In this document: one piece after another, positions 34,337 to 43,670 of the stretch
Numbering within the stretch: position 1 is the stretch's first letter
Layout of the letters: each line of letters starts with the position of its first letter
Source: JAXLYE01 sp046351595
Lineage (GTDB): Bacteria > Myxococcota_A > Polyangia > Palsa-1104 > JAEUJZ01
NCBI GenBank assembly: GCA_046351595.1
Contig: JAXLYE010000004.1
Coordinates: forward strand, 186,001-250,000
Length of the DNA: 64,000 nt
Direction of reading: 5' to 3'
The notes under the pieces: model-generated
Told to the model about the DNA's origin: nothing
The model's input: only the letters and a program-made list of their open reading frames with translations
The model's database searches: none
Made by a program: the position numbers and the translations under genes

Positions 34337-35397
34337 GCCGGCTCCTCGCCGTGAGCGAGCGATGTGTCCTGCGCGGCCGCGTCGTGGAAGGCGCGCCGCA
34401 GCTCGTGCATGCGGCTGCCGCAGCGTCGGCTCGGGTGCACGCGGTTGCTCAGAAGGACGCTGAACCGATCCGCGCCCGGCTCGATCCACAGGCTGGTTCC
34501 GGTGAAGCCGGTGTGGCCGAAGCCGCCGTCGGTGGCGCGGCTGCCGGCGAAGGAGTCCGGGGCGCGCAGCAGCCAGCCCAGGCCGCGGCGCGCGCTCGAG
34601 CTGCGCGCGTGCTCACGCACGGACTCGCGCAGCACGGACTCCGCGCCCAGGCGGGCGTCCCAGCGCAGCCACGCCTGCGCGTACACGGCCAGATCCGCGG
34701 CCGTGCCGAACAGCCCCGCGTGGCCGGCGACGCCGTCGAGGCGGAAGGCGTTCTCGTCGTGCACGACGCCCTCCAAGAGCTGGTTGCGCCAGCCGCAGTC
34801 CTCGGTCGCGGCGAGCGGCAGCCCGGGCTCTGGGAGGAACCCGGTGGCGTGCATGCCGAGCGGCGCGAACACGTGCTGCTGCGCGAAGCGGTCGAGCCGC
34901 TGCTTGCTCACGCGCTCGACGATCAGGCCGAGCACGATGAACCCGAGGTCGCTGTAGACCAGGGCGCCGCGCTCACCGAGCGGCGTCTGCAAGACGTTGC
35001 CGTGCGCGGTCAGGCGGTCGCTGGTCCAGGCGAAGATCGGCCGCCAGCTCGGCAGGCCCGAGGTGTGGCACAGGAGCTCGCGCAGCGTGACGTCGGCGAG
35101 CGAAGGGCTCTGGAACCAGCCGGCGCTGGTGACGAAGCGGCCGACGGTGTCGTCGAGCGCGATGGCACCGTCGCTGAGCAGGCGCAGGACGGACGGCAGC
35201 GTCGCCACCACCTTCGTCAGCGAGGCGAGGTCGTAGCGCGTGTCGACGGTGGTCGCGGGCCCGCCGTAGCGGCGCACGCCCGCGGCCAGCGTCACGGCGC
35301 GGCGGGTGCTGCCGAAGGCCGCGGCCGCGCCCGGGATCTCGCGCCGCTGGACGGCCTCGGTGAGTACGCTGCGGGTGAGCTCCATCGTGGGGTCCAT
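34333..35397 (-). CDS. beta-lactamase-fold serine hydrolase (class C type)
   Basis: 354 residues with the penicillin-binding fold: the nucleophile in ASLTKVV (SxxK), a Tyr motif in ALVYSDLGF, and HTGFTGTSLW near the C-terminus in place of KTG. Such proteins act as D,D-peptidases or esterases or are AmpC relatives. No signal peptide is visible from ATG 35397, which is unusual for an AmpC-like enzyme and points to a cytosolic role such as processing imported muropeptides (inference). The start is uncertain (35397 or 35385; neither has a strong ribosome site). It lies 35 bp after the AmpG gene and overlaps the next gene by four bases. Confidence 0.82.
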   Translation of the reverse strand: MDPTMELTRSVLTEAVQRREIPGAAAAFGSTRRAVTLAAGVRRYGGPATTVDTRYDLASLTKVVATLPSVLRLLSDGAIALDDTVGRFVTSAGWFQSPSLADVTLRELLCHTSGLPSWRPIFAWTSDRLTAHGNVLQTPLGERGALVYSDLGFIVLGLIVERVSKQRLDRFAQQHVFAPLGMHATGFLPEPGLPLAATEDCGWRNQLLEGVVHDENAFRLDGVAGHAGLFGTAADLAVYAQAWLRWDARLGAESVLRESVREHARSSSARRGLGWLLRAPDSFAGSRATDGGFGHTGFTGTSLWIEPGADRFSVLLSNRVHPSRRCGSRMHELRRAFHDAAAQDTSLAHGEEPA

Positions 35398-35432
35398 GAC
35401 GTCGGTGCGGTCGCCGGTCGCTCTGCCCGAAT

Positions 35433-36728
35433 CTATCTCTTGGGGCGCGCGCGGGTCAAGGGAGGCGGCGGCGCCGGCTCCGTCGGCTGCGGGACGGCCT
35501 CCGTCGGCTGCGGGGACGCCGGCAGCCAGCGGATCAGCGCGAGGCCCGGCAGCGACAGGAGCAGGGTCGCCAAGAAGAACCGCGGCCAGCCGAGCAGCTG
35601 CGAAAGGTAGCCCGAGCCGGCGCCGAACAAGCGCGCGCCCACCGACGACAGCGCGGTGAGCAGCGCGTACTGCGTGGCGCTGTACTTGCGGTCGCACAGC
35701 GACATCAGATAGGCGTCAAAGGGTGCCATCGACAGGCCGGTGCAGAACTGGTCGATGCCGACCGCGCAGACGAGCAGCGTGTGGCGCATGGGGCTCTTTG
35801 CGCACAGCGCGAGCACGAGATACAAAAGGTGCGCGAGCGCCTGCAGGCCGCCGAAGCCGAGCAGCGCGCGGCGCGTCCCCAGGCGCGGCACCAGCGCCCC
35901 CGCGAGCAGCCCGCCGCCGATGGAGGCGACGAGGCCAAGGCCCTTGTTGACGGCCCCGATCTCGGCCTTGCTGAAGCCCAGCTTGACGGCGAAGGGCGAG
36001 GCCATGGTGCCGAGCAGCGCGTGGCCGAACTTGTAGGCGACGATGAAGCCCAGGATCGCGGCGACGCCCGGGCGCGAGAACAGGTCGCGGAAGGGGTGCA
36101 CCACCGCGTCGAGCAGCGTGCGCGGTGGGCGCGCCTCGCCGCTCGGCTCGGGCGCAAGGATCGTGGTCACGACACCGACCAGCATGCACGCCGCCATCAG
36201 CAGGTAGACGCTGCGGAAGGACATGTACTCGGACAGGATCAGCGCCAGCGCGCCGGCGACCAAGACGCCGATGCGGTAGCCGAAGACGAACGTGACGGTG
36301 CCGGCGGCGCGCTCGTCCGGGGCCAGGAGGTCGGTGCGGTAGGCGTCGGTGACGATGTCCTGCGAGGCGGCGAAGAAGGCCACGACCAGCGCCGCCGCGG
36401 CCAGCCCGCGCAGGTCCTGCGCTGGATCCGAGGCACCGAGCCGCGCGAGGGCGACGATGAGCAGGAGCTGGAACAGCAGCAGCCAGCCGCGGCGCCGACC
36501 GAGCAGCGGCAGGCGGTAGCGGTCGAGCAGCGGCGCCCACGTGAACTTGAAGGAGTAGGGCAGCCCGACCAGCGCGAAGATGCCCACGGTCTTCAGGTCC
36601 ACACCGACCGACGTCATCCACGTGGTGAGCGTCGAGCCGGTGAGCAGCAGCGGCAGCCCCGAGACGAAGCCGAGGCAGAGCTGCAAGAGGACACGCGTGC
36701 GGCCGAAGGTTGCGGAGGGCTCTCTCAT
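35433..36728 (-). CDS. ampG: AmpG-type muropeptide permease
   Basis: Inner-membrane MFS carrier importing anhydro-muropeptides for wall recycling. AmpG signatures: LGFVSGLPLLLTGSTLTTWMTSVGVDLKTVG, LPYSFKFTWAPLLDRYRLPLLGRRRGWLL and AASQDIVTDAYRTDLLAPDERA. The 431 residues with about 12 TM helices fit a short AmpG. The C-terminus is a Pro-rich tail (ASPQPTEAVPQPTEPAPPPP). The ATG at 36728 was chosen because homology starts there, though the ribosome site is weak. First gene of the wall-recycling operon with the serine hydrolase and the amidase/M15 fusion. Confidence 0.9.
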   Translation of the reverse strand: MREPSATFGRTRVLLQLCLGFVSGLPLLLTGSTLTTWMTSVGVDLKTVGIFALVGLPYSFKFTWAPLLDRYRLPLLGRRRGWLLLFQLLLIVALARLGASDPAQDLRGLAAAALVVAFFAASQDIVTDAYRTDLLAPDERAAGTVTFVFGYRIGVLVAGALALILSEYMSFRSVYLLMAACMLVGVVTTILAPEPSGEARPPRTLLDAVVHPFRDLFSRPGVAAILGFIVAYKFGHALLGTMASPFAVKLGFSKAEIGAVNKGLGLVASIGGGLLAGALVPRLGTRRALLGFGGLQALAHLLYLVLALCAKSPMRHTLLVCAVGIDQFCTGLSMAPFDAYLMSLCDRKYSATQYALLTALSSVGARLFGAGSGYLSQLLGWPRFFLATLLLSLPGLALIRWLPASPQPTEAVPQPTEPAPPPPLTRARPKR

Positions 36729-37088
36729 GAAGGCGGCGCTCAGAGGAGTAGAAGGATGAGGAGAAGGATGAATAGGAGGAGAGATCCTCCGAGCAGAGTG
36801 CAGGATATCACCTTGTCTGTGAGCTTTGTCCGGCGCGCGGGCGCGTGCCCGCATCGTCCCCACATTGAGCACCGGCCTCGGGTCTGTGTTCGTGGTCCGG
36901 AGCACAGGGCCCGAGCACGGAGCCGGGCACAGAGCTCCTGCGCAGCGAACCTGGGCCGCAGGCGCGTGACCGCCGTCAAATATCATCGGGAGGCGGTTGC
37001 TCCTACCAGGAACGCCCCGATAAGATGGACGCTGCCTACTTTACGTTCCGCTGCAGAGGGCGACTGCTCGCCCCGGGGGAGCAGGTGG
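36729..37088. other. divergent intergenic region with purine repeat and hairpin
   Basis: 360 bp between ampG (minus) and the large kinase (plus). AGAAGGATGA occurs twice (36750-36759, 36762-36771), followed by a hairpin GGAGGA-GAGA-TCCTCC (36775-36790) and AT-richer DNA around 36800-36820 and 36975-36990. The hairpin lies in the likely ampG leader and could affect its translation. No promoter was assigned. Confidence 0.5.
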
Positions 37089-40000
37089 ATGAGTTGGCTC
37101 GCGCACTACGATCTCGGCGAACTGGTTCAAGACAGCATCACGACCTGCACCTACCTCGGCCAGCGGAAGACCGACGGGGCCAGGGTCCTGATCAAGATGT
37201 GCAAGGCGGAGTACCCGAGCGCGCGCGACGTGCTGCGGCTGCGCCATGAGTACACGCTGCTCAAGGAGCTCGGCGACAAGGGGCTCGCCGGCGTGCCGCG
37301 CGTGCAGGGCCTGGAGAGCCACGGCACCGGGGTCGCGCTGATCCTGGAGGCGCTGCCCGGGCGCGCGCTCTCCGCAGTGGTAAAGGAGACGCCGCTCGAC
37401 CTCGTGACCGTGCTGCACATCGGCAGCGAGCTCGCGGGCTTCCTGGACGCGCTGCACCACCACCAGGTGATCCACAAGGACATCAAGCCGCAGAACATCC
37501 TCTACAACCCGTCGACGCAGCAGGTGTTCGTCGTCGACTTCGGGATCTCGACGCGGCTGTCGCAAGAAACCATCAAGGCCACAAACCCCGAGGCGCTGGA
37601 GGGCACGCTCGCGTACCTGTCGCCCGAGCAGACCGGCCGCATGAACCGGCCCATCGACGCGCGCACCGACTTCTACTCGCTCGGCGTCACGCTGTACGAG
37701 CTGCTCAGCGGCACCCTGCCCTTCCCGGCGACGACCGCGATGGAGTTCGTGCACAGCCACATCGCGCGCCGCCCGCTGGCGCTGCACGAGGTCCGCAGGT
37801 CCATCCCGGTCGCGGTCTCGGACATCGTGATGAAGCTGCTCAGCAAGCAGGCCGAGGATCGCTACCAGAGCGGCCGCGGGCTCAAGGCGGATCTCGAGGC
37901 CTGCCTCACGCAGCTCAAGCAGTCCGGCCAGATCCTGCCGTTCCCGCTGGCGCAGCACGACCGGCACGGCGTGCTGCGCATCCCGCAGCGGCTGTACGGG
38001 CGCACCACCGAGCACAAGACGCTGCTCGACTGCTTCAGCCGTGTCGAGCAGGGCGGCGTCGAGCTCCTGCTCATCGCCGGCTACGCGGGCGTCGGCAAGT
38101 CGGCGCTGATCAACGAGGTGCACAAGCCGATCGCGCGGCGCGGCGGCTTCTTCGTCGCGGGCAAGTTCGATCAGCTGGCGCGCAACGTCCCGTACGCGGC
38201 GCTCGCGCAGGCGCTGCGCGCGCTGGTGCACCGGCTGCTCACCGAGCCCGAGGAGGAGCTTGCGCGCTGGCGCGAGCGGCTGCTGCAGAACGTCGGCAAG
38301 AACGGCCGCCTGCTGACCGAGCTGATCCCCGAGCTGGAGCTTGTCATCGGCCCGCAGCCGGCGCTGCCCGAGCTCGGCGCGACCGAGTCCGCGAACCGCT
38401 TCGCGCTGACGGTGCAGAACTTCCTGCACGCCTTCGCCACGAGCGAGCACCCGCTGGTCCTGTTCCTGGATGATCTGCAGTGGGCGGATCAGGCGTCGCT
38501 GCAGCTGTTGCAGGCGATGATGACGGACCCGGACATCGGCAACCTGCTCGCCATCGGCGCCTACCGCGACAACGAGGTCGAGCGCGGGCACCCGCTGACG
38601 CTGACGCTGAGCAGGCTGCGCGAGGCCGGCGTCACGGTGCGCGAGATCTCGCTGCCGCCGCTGCAGGGCGAGGCGGTGCTGGCGCTGGTCGCGGATACGC
38701 TGCAGGCGCCGGTCGATCAGGTGAGCGAGCTGGCCGCGCTGGTGGCGCAGAAGACGCAGGGCAACCCGTTCTTCATCAACCAGTTCCTCGGCTCGCTGTA
38801 TCAGGAGCGGCTGCTCACGTTCGACGGCGACCGCGGGGCGTGGCGCTGGGAGCTGGAGCGCATCCGCTCGGCGATGGTGACGGACAACGTCCTGTCGTTC
38901 ATGCTCGGGAAGCTGCAGCGCCTCGGCGCGGCCACGCAGGAGGTGCTCAAGCTCGGCGCCAGCATCGGGTTCGAGTTCGATCTGCAGACGCTGTCCGTCA
39001 TCGCCGGGCGAAGCCCGACCGCGATCGCCGCGGATCTGTGGGAGGCGCTGCGCGCCGGCCTGCTCATCCCGCAGAGCGAAGAGTACCGCTTCTTATACGG
39101 CGACGCGCACGCCGGGGTGCTCGGCGCGCTCGCGCACAAGGGCGGCCTGCAGGTCAGCTACCGCTTCTTGCACGACCGCGTGCAGCAGGCCGCGTACCGG
39201 CTGCTCGCCGAGGCGGACCGGCCGGTGCTGCACGCGCGCATCGGGCGCCTCTTGCTGGCGCAGTCCGCGCGCGGCCATGAGGACAAGCGGCTGTTCGAGA
39301 TCCTCGAGCACCTGAACGCCGCGCAGGCGCTGATCACCGATCCCGAGGAGAAGCTGACCGTGGCGCGGCTGTGCCTCGCGGCGAGCCGGCGCGCCAAGTC
39401 GGCGGCGGCGTACGAGGCCGCGACCAAGTACGCGGCGCTCGGCACCGCGCTGCTCGGCAGCTCGGGCTTCGAGACCGAGCACGCGCTGAGCTTCGACCTG
39501 CACCTCTCGCTCGCGGAGTCCGCCTACGCCGGCGGCAACCCGCAGCGCGCCGAGGCGCTGTTCATCGAGCTGTTCGGCCGCGCCCGCACCAACCTCGAGC
39601 ACGGCCGCGTGACGATGTCGTGCATGGCGCTTTACAACACGCTCGGCCGCCGCGTCGACAGCCTGCGCATCGGCAAGGAGAGCCTGGCGCGCTACGGGCT
39701 GACGATCGCGGACACACCCGAGCAGGCCGGCCCGATGATCATGGCCGGCTTCGAGGCGATCTATAAGAGCCTGGGTGACCGCCAGGTCGAGGAGCTGCTC
39801 GACGCGCCCGAGCTCACCGATCCCGACGAGCGCATGATCCTGATGCTGCTCCTGCAGTCGGCGACCGCCGGGTACTTCATCCACCCGACGCTGATGGTCG
39901 CGCCGATGACGCAGCACATCAACCGCACCATCCAGCTCGGCAACTGCGACCTGTCCGCGGTCGGCTACGCCGCCATGGGCTCGTGCGGCGCCGGCATGTT

Positions 40001-42248
40001 CCACCGCTACGCCGAGTCCGCGCGCTTCGCCCGCCTGTCCATCGCCGTGACCGAGCGCTACCCGGTCAGCGACACCATGGCGCAGGTCTACTTCGTCGCG
40101 GGCGCGCACACGCTGCCGTATGTCTCGCACCTGCACGAGATGCCCGAGCTCTTGCACCGCTCGGTCGAGATCGCGCTGCAGGTCGGCGACTTCATCTACG
40201 CGTCGTGGTCGAGCTATCAGTCGGTGATCCTGCGCTACTTCTCGGAAGAGCTGCGCGTGGTGCAGAAGGAGCTCGACGAGGTCCGGCACCTGTTGCTGCG
40301 CACCAACGAGCCGGTGGCGCGCGCGTTCACCCGGATCGTGGGCCAGGCCCTGTGCAACCTGGAGGGCAAGACCAAGACCCGCGCCACGCTCAGCGACACG
40401 AGCTTCGACGAGGCCGGATTCATCACGGAGCTCACCGGGTTCGGGCTGCTGACGCCGGTCTGCTTCTATCACACGGTCAAGCTGCAGCTCTGCTACCTAT
40501 ACGGCGACTTCGCGACCGCGCTCGTGCACGCCGAGGCGGCGCAGGCGCTGTCGCCCAACGCGTTCATCTTCTACTTCCTGAACGAGCTCTCGTACTACCA
40601 CCTGCTGACGCTGCACGCGCTGTACCCCGGCGCCTCGCCCGAGCAGCGCGAGCGCTACGACGAGGTGATGCAGCGCGAGCTCAAGTTCGTGACGACGCTC
40701 GCCGAGAGCAGCCCGGACAACTTCGGTCACAAGCTGCTCCTGGTCCAGGCCGAGACCGCGCGCATCCACAACGAGACGCAGCGCGCGATGGAGCTGTACG
40801 AGCGCGCGATCGTGGCCGCCGAGCAGAGCGGCTACATCCAGCAGGCCGGCCTGTGCAACGAGCTGGCCGCGCGCTTCTACCTGAGCCTGGGCCAGAGCCG
40901 CACCGCGCGCCACTACATCCGCGACGCCTACGCCGCGTACCGGCGCTGGGGCAGCACCGCGAAGATGGCGGAGCTGTGCGAGCGCTACCCGCAGCTGCTG
41001 CTCGGCGAGGGCGCCAAGCTCGGCGTGCCGCGCGACGGCACGGTGATGGCGACGTCGACGTCGCTGCTCAGCAGCGGGCTCCTCGACGCGGCCATGGTGC
41101 TGCGCTTCGCCCAGACCATCGCCGGCGAGATCGTCCTGCCCAAGCTGATCGAGCAGTTCCTGCGCATCGTCGTCATGAACACCGGCGCGCAGCGCGGCGC
41201 CATGATCCTGCGCCGCGGCGACCACCTGATCTGCGAGGCGACGTACTCGACGGACCCGGACAGCGTCGAGCTGGAGAAGAACCTGCCGCTGGAGCTGTGC
41301 CTGGACGTACCGGTGTCGGTCGTGCAGCTGGTGGCGCGCACGCGCGAGCCGCTGATGTTCGGCGCCGCCGAGTTCGGGGCGCGCTTCGCCTCGGATCCAT
41401 ACGCGGTGCACCACCAGCCCAAGTCGCTCCTGTGCCTGCCGATGCTGCACCGCGGCCAGCTGACCGGCGTGCTGTATCTCGAGAACGACAGCGCCAGCGA
41501 CGTGTTCACCGCGGACCGGCTGGAGCTGTTGCACCTTTTGTGCGCGCAGGGCGCGATCGCGGTCGAGAACGCGCTGCTCTATGCGCACGTGCAGTCGGTG
41601 ACGATGCAGATCACCAGCTCGAACCAGGAGCTGCAGGCGGCCAACTCGCGCCTGCAGTCCGTGACCACGGAGCTGTCGCAGTCGAACGGGGAGCTCTCGA
41701 GCACCAACTCGCGCCTGCAGTCCGTGACCGCGGAGCTTGCGCGCTCGAACCGCGAGCTCGCCGAGGCCAACTCGCGCCTGCATCGGGAGTTCGAGGAGCG
41801 CGTGCGCGCCGAGCAGTCGCGCCTGCAGCTGCAGGAAGAGGTGATCCGCGTCCAGAACGAGCGCCTGGCCGAGCTGTCGACGCCGCTCATCCCGATCAGC
41901 TCGGAGATCATGGTCATGCCGCTCATCGGCACCATGGATCAGCAGCGCGCGAGCATGGTCCTGGACACGGCGCTGGCCGGCGCCCAGTCGGCGCGCGCGC
42001 GCGTCGTCATCCTCGACATCACCGGCATGCGCCACATCGACACCGGCGTCGTCGCGACCCTGATCAACACCGGCCGCGCGCTGCGGCTGCTCGGCACCGA
42101 GGTGATCCTGACCGGCATCCGCGCCGAGGTCGCGCAGACGCTGGTGCGGCTGGGCATCGCGCTCGAGTCGCTGGTCACGCGCTCGACCCTGCAGAGCGGC
42201 ATCGCCTACGCCAACCAGCTCGTGAAGCAGTCGTATCACCGCGCCTGA
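37089..42248 (+). CDS. giant signalling protein: Ser/Thr kinase-AAA-TPR-GAF-coiled coil-STAS
   Basis: 1719 residues. Kinase domain at 1-270 (IHKDIKPQNILYN near 127, VDFGIS near 150, APE replaced by SPEQTGRMNRPIDARTDFYSLG). P-loop ATPase (AAA_16) at about 300-620 (Walker A GYAGVGKSAL near 331, Walker B LFLDDLQWAD near 457). A long helical TPR-like region to about 1290, GAF domain at about 1330-1500, a coiled coil with a 21-residue repeat (NSRLQSVTTELSQSNGELSS and its copy), and a C-terminal STAS domain with the RsbR-type motif ILDITGMRHIDTGVVATL (near 1640-1655). Related multi-domain kinases usually end in a histidine kinase. The ATG at 37089 follows GGGGGAGCAGG. The STAS end suggests input to a stressosome-like partner-switching system (inference). 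Confidence 0.92.
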   Translation: MSWLAHYDLGELVQDSITTCTYLGQRKTDGARVLIKMCKAEYPSARDVLRLRHEYTLLKELGDKGLAGVPRVQGLESHGTGVALILEALPGRALSAVVKETPLDLVTVLHIGSELAGFLDALHHHQVIHKDIKPQNILYNPSTQQVFVVDFGISTRLSQETIKATNPEALEGTLAYLSPEQTGRMNRPIDARTDFYSLGVTLYELLSGTLPFPATTAMEFVHSHIARRPLALHEVRRSIPVAVSDIVMKLLSKQAEDRYQSGRGLKADLEACLTQLKQSGQILPFPLAQHDRHGVLRIPQRLYGRTTEHKTLLDCFSRVEQGGVELLLIAGYAGVGKSALINEVHKPIARRGGFFVAGKFDQLARNVPYAALAQALRALVHRLLTEPEEELARWRERLLQNVGKNGRLLTELIPELELVIGPQPALPELGATESANRFALTVQNFLHAFATSEHPLVLFLDDLQWADQASLQLLQAMMTDPDIGNLLAIGAYRDNEVERGHPLTLTLSRLREAGVTVREISLPPLQGEAVLALVADTLQAPVDQVSELAALVAQKTQGNPFFINQFLGSLYQERLLTFDGDRGAWRWELERIRSAMVTDNVLSFMLGKLQRLGAATQEVLKLGASIGFEFDLQTLSVIAGRSPTAIAADLWEALRAGLLIPQSEEYRFLYGDAHAGVLGALAHKGGLQVSYRFLHDRVQQAAYRLLAEADRPVLHARIGRLLLAQSARGHEDKRLFEILEHLNAAQALITDPEEKLTVARLCLAASRRAKSAAAYEAATKYAALGTALLGSSGFETEHALSFDLHLSLAESAYAGGNPQRAEALFIELFGRARTNLEHGRVTMSCMALYNTLGRRVDSLRIGKESLARYGLTIADTPEQAGPMIMAGFEAIYKSLGDRQVEELLDAPELTDPDERMILMLLLQSATAGYFIHPTLMVAPMTQHINRTIQLGNCDLSAVGYAAMGSCGAGMFHRYAESARFARLSIAVTERYPVSDTMAQVYFVAGAHTLPYVSHLHEMPELLHRSVEIALQVGDFIYASWSSYQSVILRYFSEELRVVQKELDEVRHLLLRTNEPVARAFTRIVGQALCNLEGKTKTRATLSDTSFDEAGFITELTGFGLLTPVCFYHTVKLQLCYLYGDFATALVHAEAAQALSPNAFIFYFLNELSYYHLLTLHALYPGASPEQRERYDEVMQRELKFVTTLAESSPDNFGHKLLLVQAETARIHNETQRAMELYERAIVAAEQSGYIQQAGLCNELAARFYLSLGQSRTARHYIRDAYAAYRRWGSTAKMAELCERYPQLLLGEGAKLGVPRDGTVMATSTSLLSSGLLDAAMVLRFAQTIAGEIVLPKLIEQFLRIVVMNTGAQRGAMILRRGDHLICEATYSTDPDSVELEKNLPLELCLDVPVSVVQLVARTREPLMFGAAEFGARFASDPYAVHHQPKSLLCLPMLHRGQLTGVLYLENDSASDVFTADRLELLHLLCAQGAIAVENALLYAHVQSVTMQITSSNQELQAANSRLQSVTTELSQSNGELSSTNSRLQSVTAELARSNRELAEANSRLHREFEERVRAEQSRLQLQEEVIRVQNERLAELSTPLIPISSEIMVMPLIGTMDQQRASMVLDTALAGAQSARARVVILDITGMRHIDTGVVATLINTGRALRLLGTEVILTGIRAEVAQTLVRLGIALESLVTRSTLQSGIAYANQLVKQSYHRA

Positions 42249-42275
42249 GCGGGCACCTCCTGCTCCGAGGGGAGA

Positions 42276-42317
42276 GCCCGGGCCGGGGTCGGGCCGAGAG
42301 ACGACCCGGCACCGGGC
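42276..42317. terminator. large hairpin between convergent genes
   Basis: Arms 42276-42291 and 42302-42317 pair at 13 of 16 positions around a 10-nt loop. It lies between the stop of the signalling protein (42248) and the stop of the membrane fusion protein (42351). There is no T-tract, so it is either a weak bidirectional terminator or an mRNA-end stabiliser. Confidence 0.5.
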
Positions 42318-42350
42318 CCCTGCCCCTCAGGAGGAGAGGAATCCGGTCGC

Positions 42351-43637
42351 TCAGCGGGCCGGCTTGCTCGCGGCCTGCTCGACGGGCGCGACGGCGTCGC
42401 CGTTGGTCAGATCGACCGGCGGGAACAGGACGACGCGCGTGCCCGTGGCCAGCTCGCCCTCGAGCTCGACCTCGCGGCCGAAGTCACGCTGGATCTTGAC
42501 CGGGCGCAGCTCGACGCGGTCCGTGTCGTTGAGCACCGCGACGCGCAGCCCCTCGGCGCGCGCCGACAGCGCCGCGGCCGGGATGACCAGCGCCGGCGCT
42601 GGCCGCGAGAGCTTCAGCCGCACCGTCACGTACGCGCCGGCGAGCAGGCCCGAGTCGCGGGGCAGCGCCAGCTCGACGCGGAGCGTCCGCGTCACCGGGT
42701 CGAGCGCGCCGGCGGTGCGCAGCACCTTGGCGGACACCGACCGGGCCAGGCCGCGCGCCGCGACCTCGACCGGGCTGCCGACCTGCATCGCCGCCGCCGC
42801 GGTCTGCGGCACCTCGACCAGCGCCTTGAGCTCGTCCGCGGTCGCCAGCTCGAGCAGCGGCGTCACACCGGCGACGACCGCGACCCCGGGATCGACCAGC
42901 CGCCGCGTCACGGTGCCGTCGAAGGGCGCGGTCACGCGCTGGTAGCCGGCGAGCGCGCCGAAGCGCTGCATCTCGGCGCGGCTGCGCTCCACCGCGGCGC
43001 GCGCCGAGTTCGCCGACAGGCGCGCGTTCTCGGCCTCCTGCTGCGCCGCCACGCCAACGGCCGCGAGCTGCTCGTAGCGCTGGCTGCGCTGCTGCACCAG
43101 GTCGACGTTCTGCTCGGCCTCACGCAGCTGCGCGCGCGCGGCGCTGAGCTGCTGCGACATGTCCGGCGCCGCGAGCAGCGCCAACAGCTGCCCCTTCTTC
43201 ACGCGGTCGCCGATGTGCACGTGCATCTCGCTGACCATGCCGCCGACCAGGCCGTAGACCAGTGACGTCTCGATCGCGCGCACCGTGCCGGGCAGCTCCA
43301 GCGTCTGCTCGGCCGCGGCGGCGCGGGCGCGCGCGAACAGCACCTTGCGCGGGCCGCCGCTCGGCTGCGCCTCCTGCGCCGCCAGGCCGTGCTGGTGCAG
43401 GCGCAGCCCGACGCCCAGCCCGAGCACGATCAGCAGCCCGATGCCCGAGGCGGCGGCGAGCCGCAGCACGCGCGAAGGGCGGCGGCGCGGCGCCGGAGCG
43501 GCTGTGGGCTCGACGGGCGCGGGGCGCTCGTCCGGCTCCGGGGGCGCGGCGCCCAGCGCGCCGGAGGGCACGACGGGAGGCTCGCCGCGGAGCGCGGCGG
43601 CGTCGATAGAGGGCGATGAGATCTCGATTCGATCCAT
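42351..43637 (-). CDS. RND efflux periplasmic adaptor (membrane fusion protein)
   Basis: 428 residues: a Pro-rich cytoplasmic N-terminus of about 55 residues, one TM (LAAASGIGLLIVLGLGVGLRL), a split lipoyl domain (VSEMHVHIGDRVKKGQLLALL and VTAPFDGTVTRRLVDPGVAV), a helical hairpin (SQQLSAARAQLREAEQNVDLVQQRSQRYEQL) and beta-barrel domains. Typical HlyD/AcrA-type adaptor bridging the RND pump to an outer-membrane channel. It lies 33 bp after the pump gene in the same operon. No outer-membrane factor is encoded beside it, so it must use one from elsewhere. Confidence 0.92.
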   Translation of the reverse strand: MDRIEISSPSIDAAALRGEPPVVPSGALGAAPPEPDERPAPVEPTAAPAPRRRPSRVLRLAAASGIGLLIVLGLGVGLRLHQHGLAAQEAQPSGGPRKVLFARARAAAAEQTLELPGTVRAIETSLVYGLVGGMVSEMHVHIGDRVKKGQLLALLAAPDMSQQLSAARAQLREAEQNVDLVQQRSQRYEQLAAVGVAAQQEAENARLSANSARAAVERSRAEMQRFGALAGYQRVTAPFDGTVTRRLVDPGVAVVAGVTPLLELATADELKALVEVPQTAAAAMQVGSPVEVAARGLARSVSAKVLRTAGALDPVTRTLRVELALPRDSGLLAGAYVTVRLKLSRPAPALVIPAAALSARAEGLRVAVLNDTDRVELRPVKIQRDFGREVELEGELATGTRVVLFPPVDLTNGDAVAPVEQAASKPAR

Positions 43638-43670
43638 GGGTGTTCTCGGATTCTTTCCAGGGCCCGCGGC

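Noticed and set aside
36775..36790. Riboswitch before ampG
   Set aside because: Only a 6-bp hairpin in purine-rich DNA; no known riboswitch architecture.
35781..37088. In-frame open reading upstream of the giant kinase, running against ampG
   Set aside because: It is antisense to the clear AmpG gene and is Ala/Arg/Glu low-complexity. Kinase homology starts at the ATG at 37089, which has a ribosome site.
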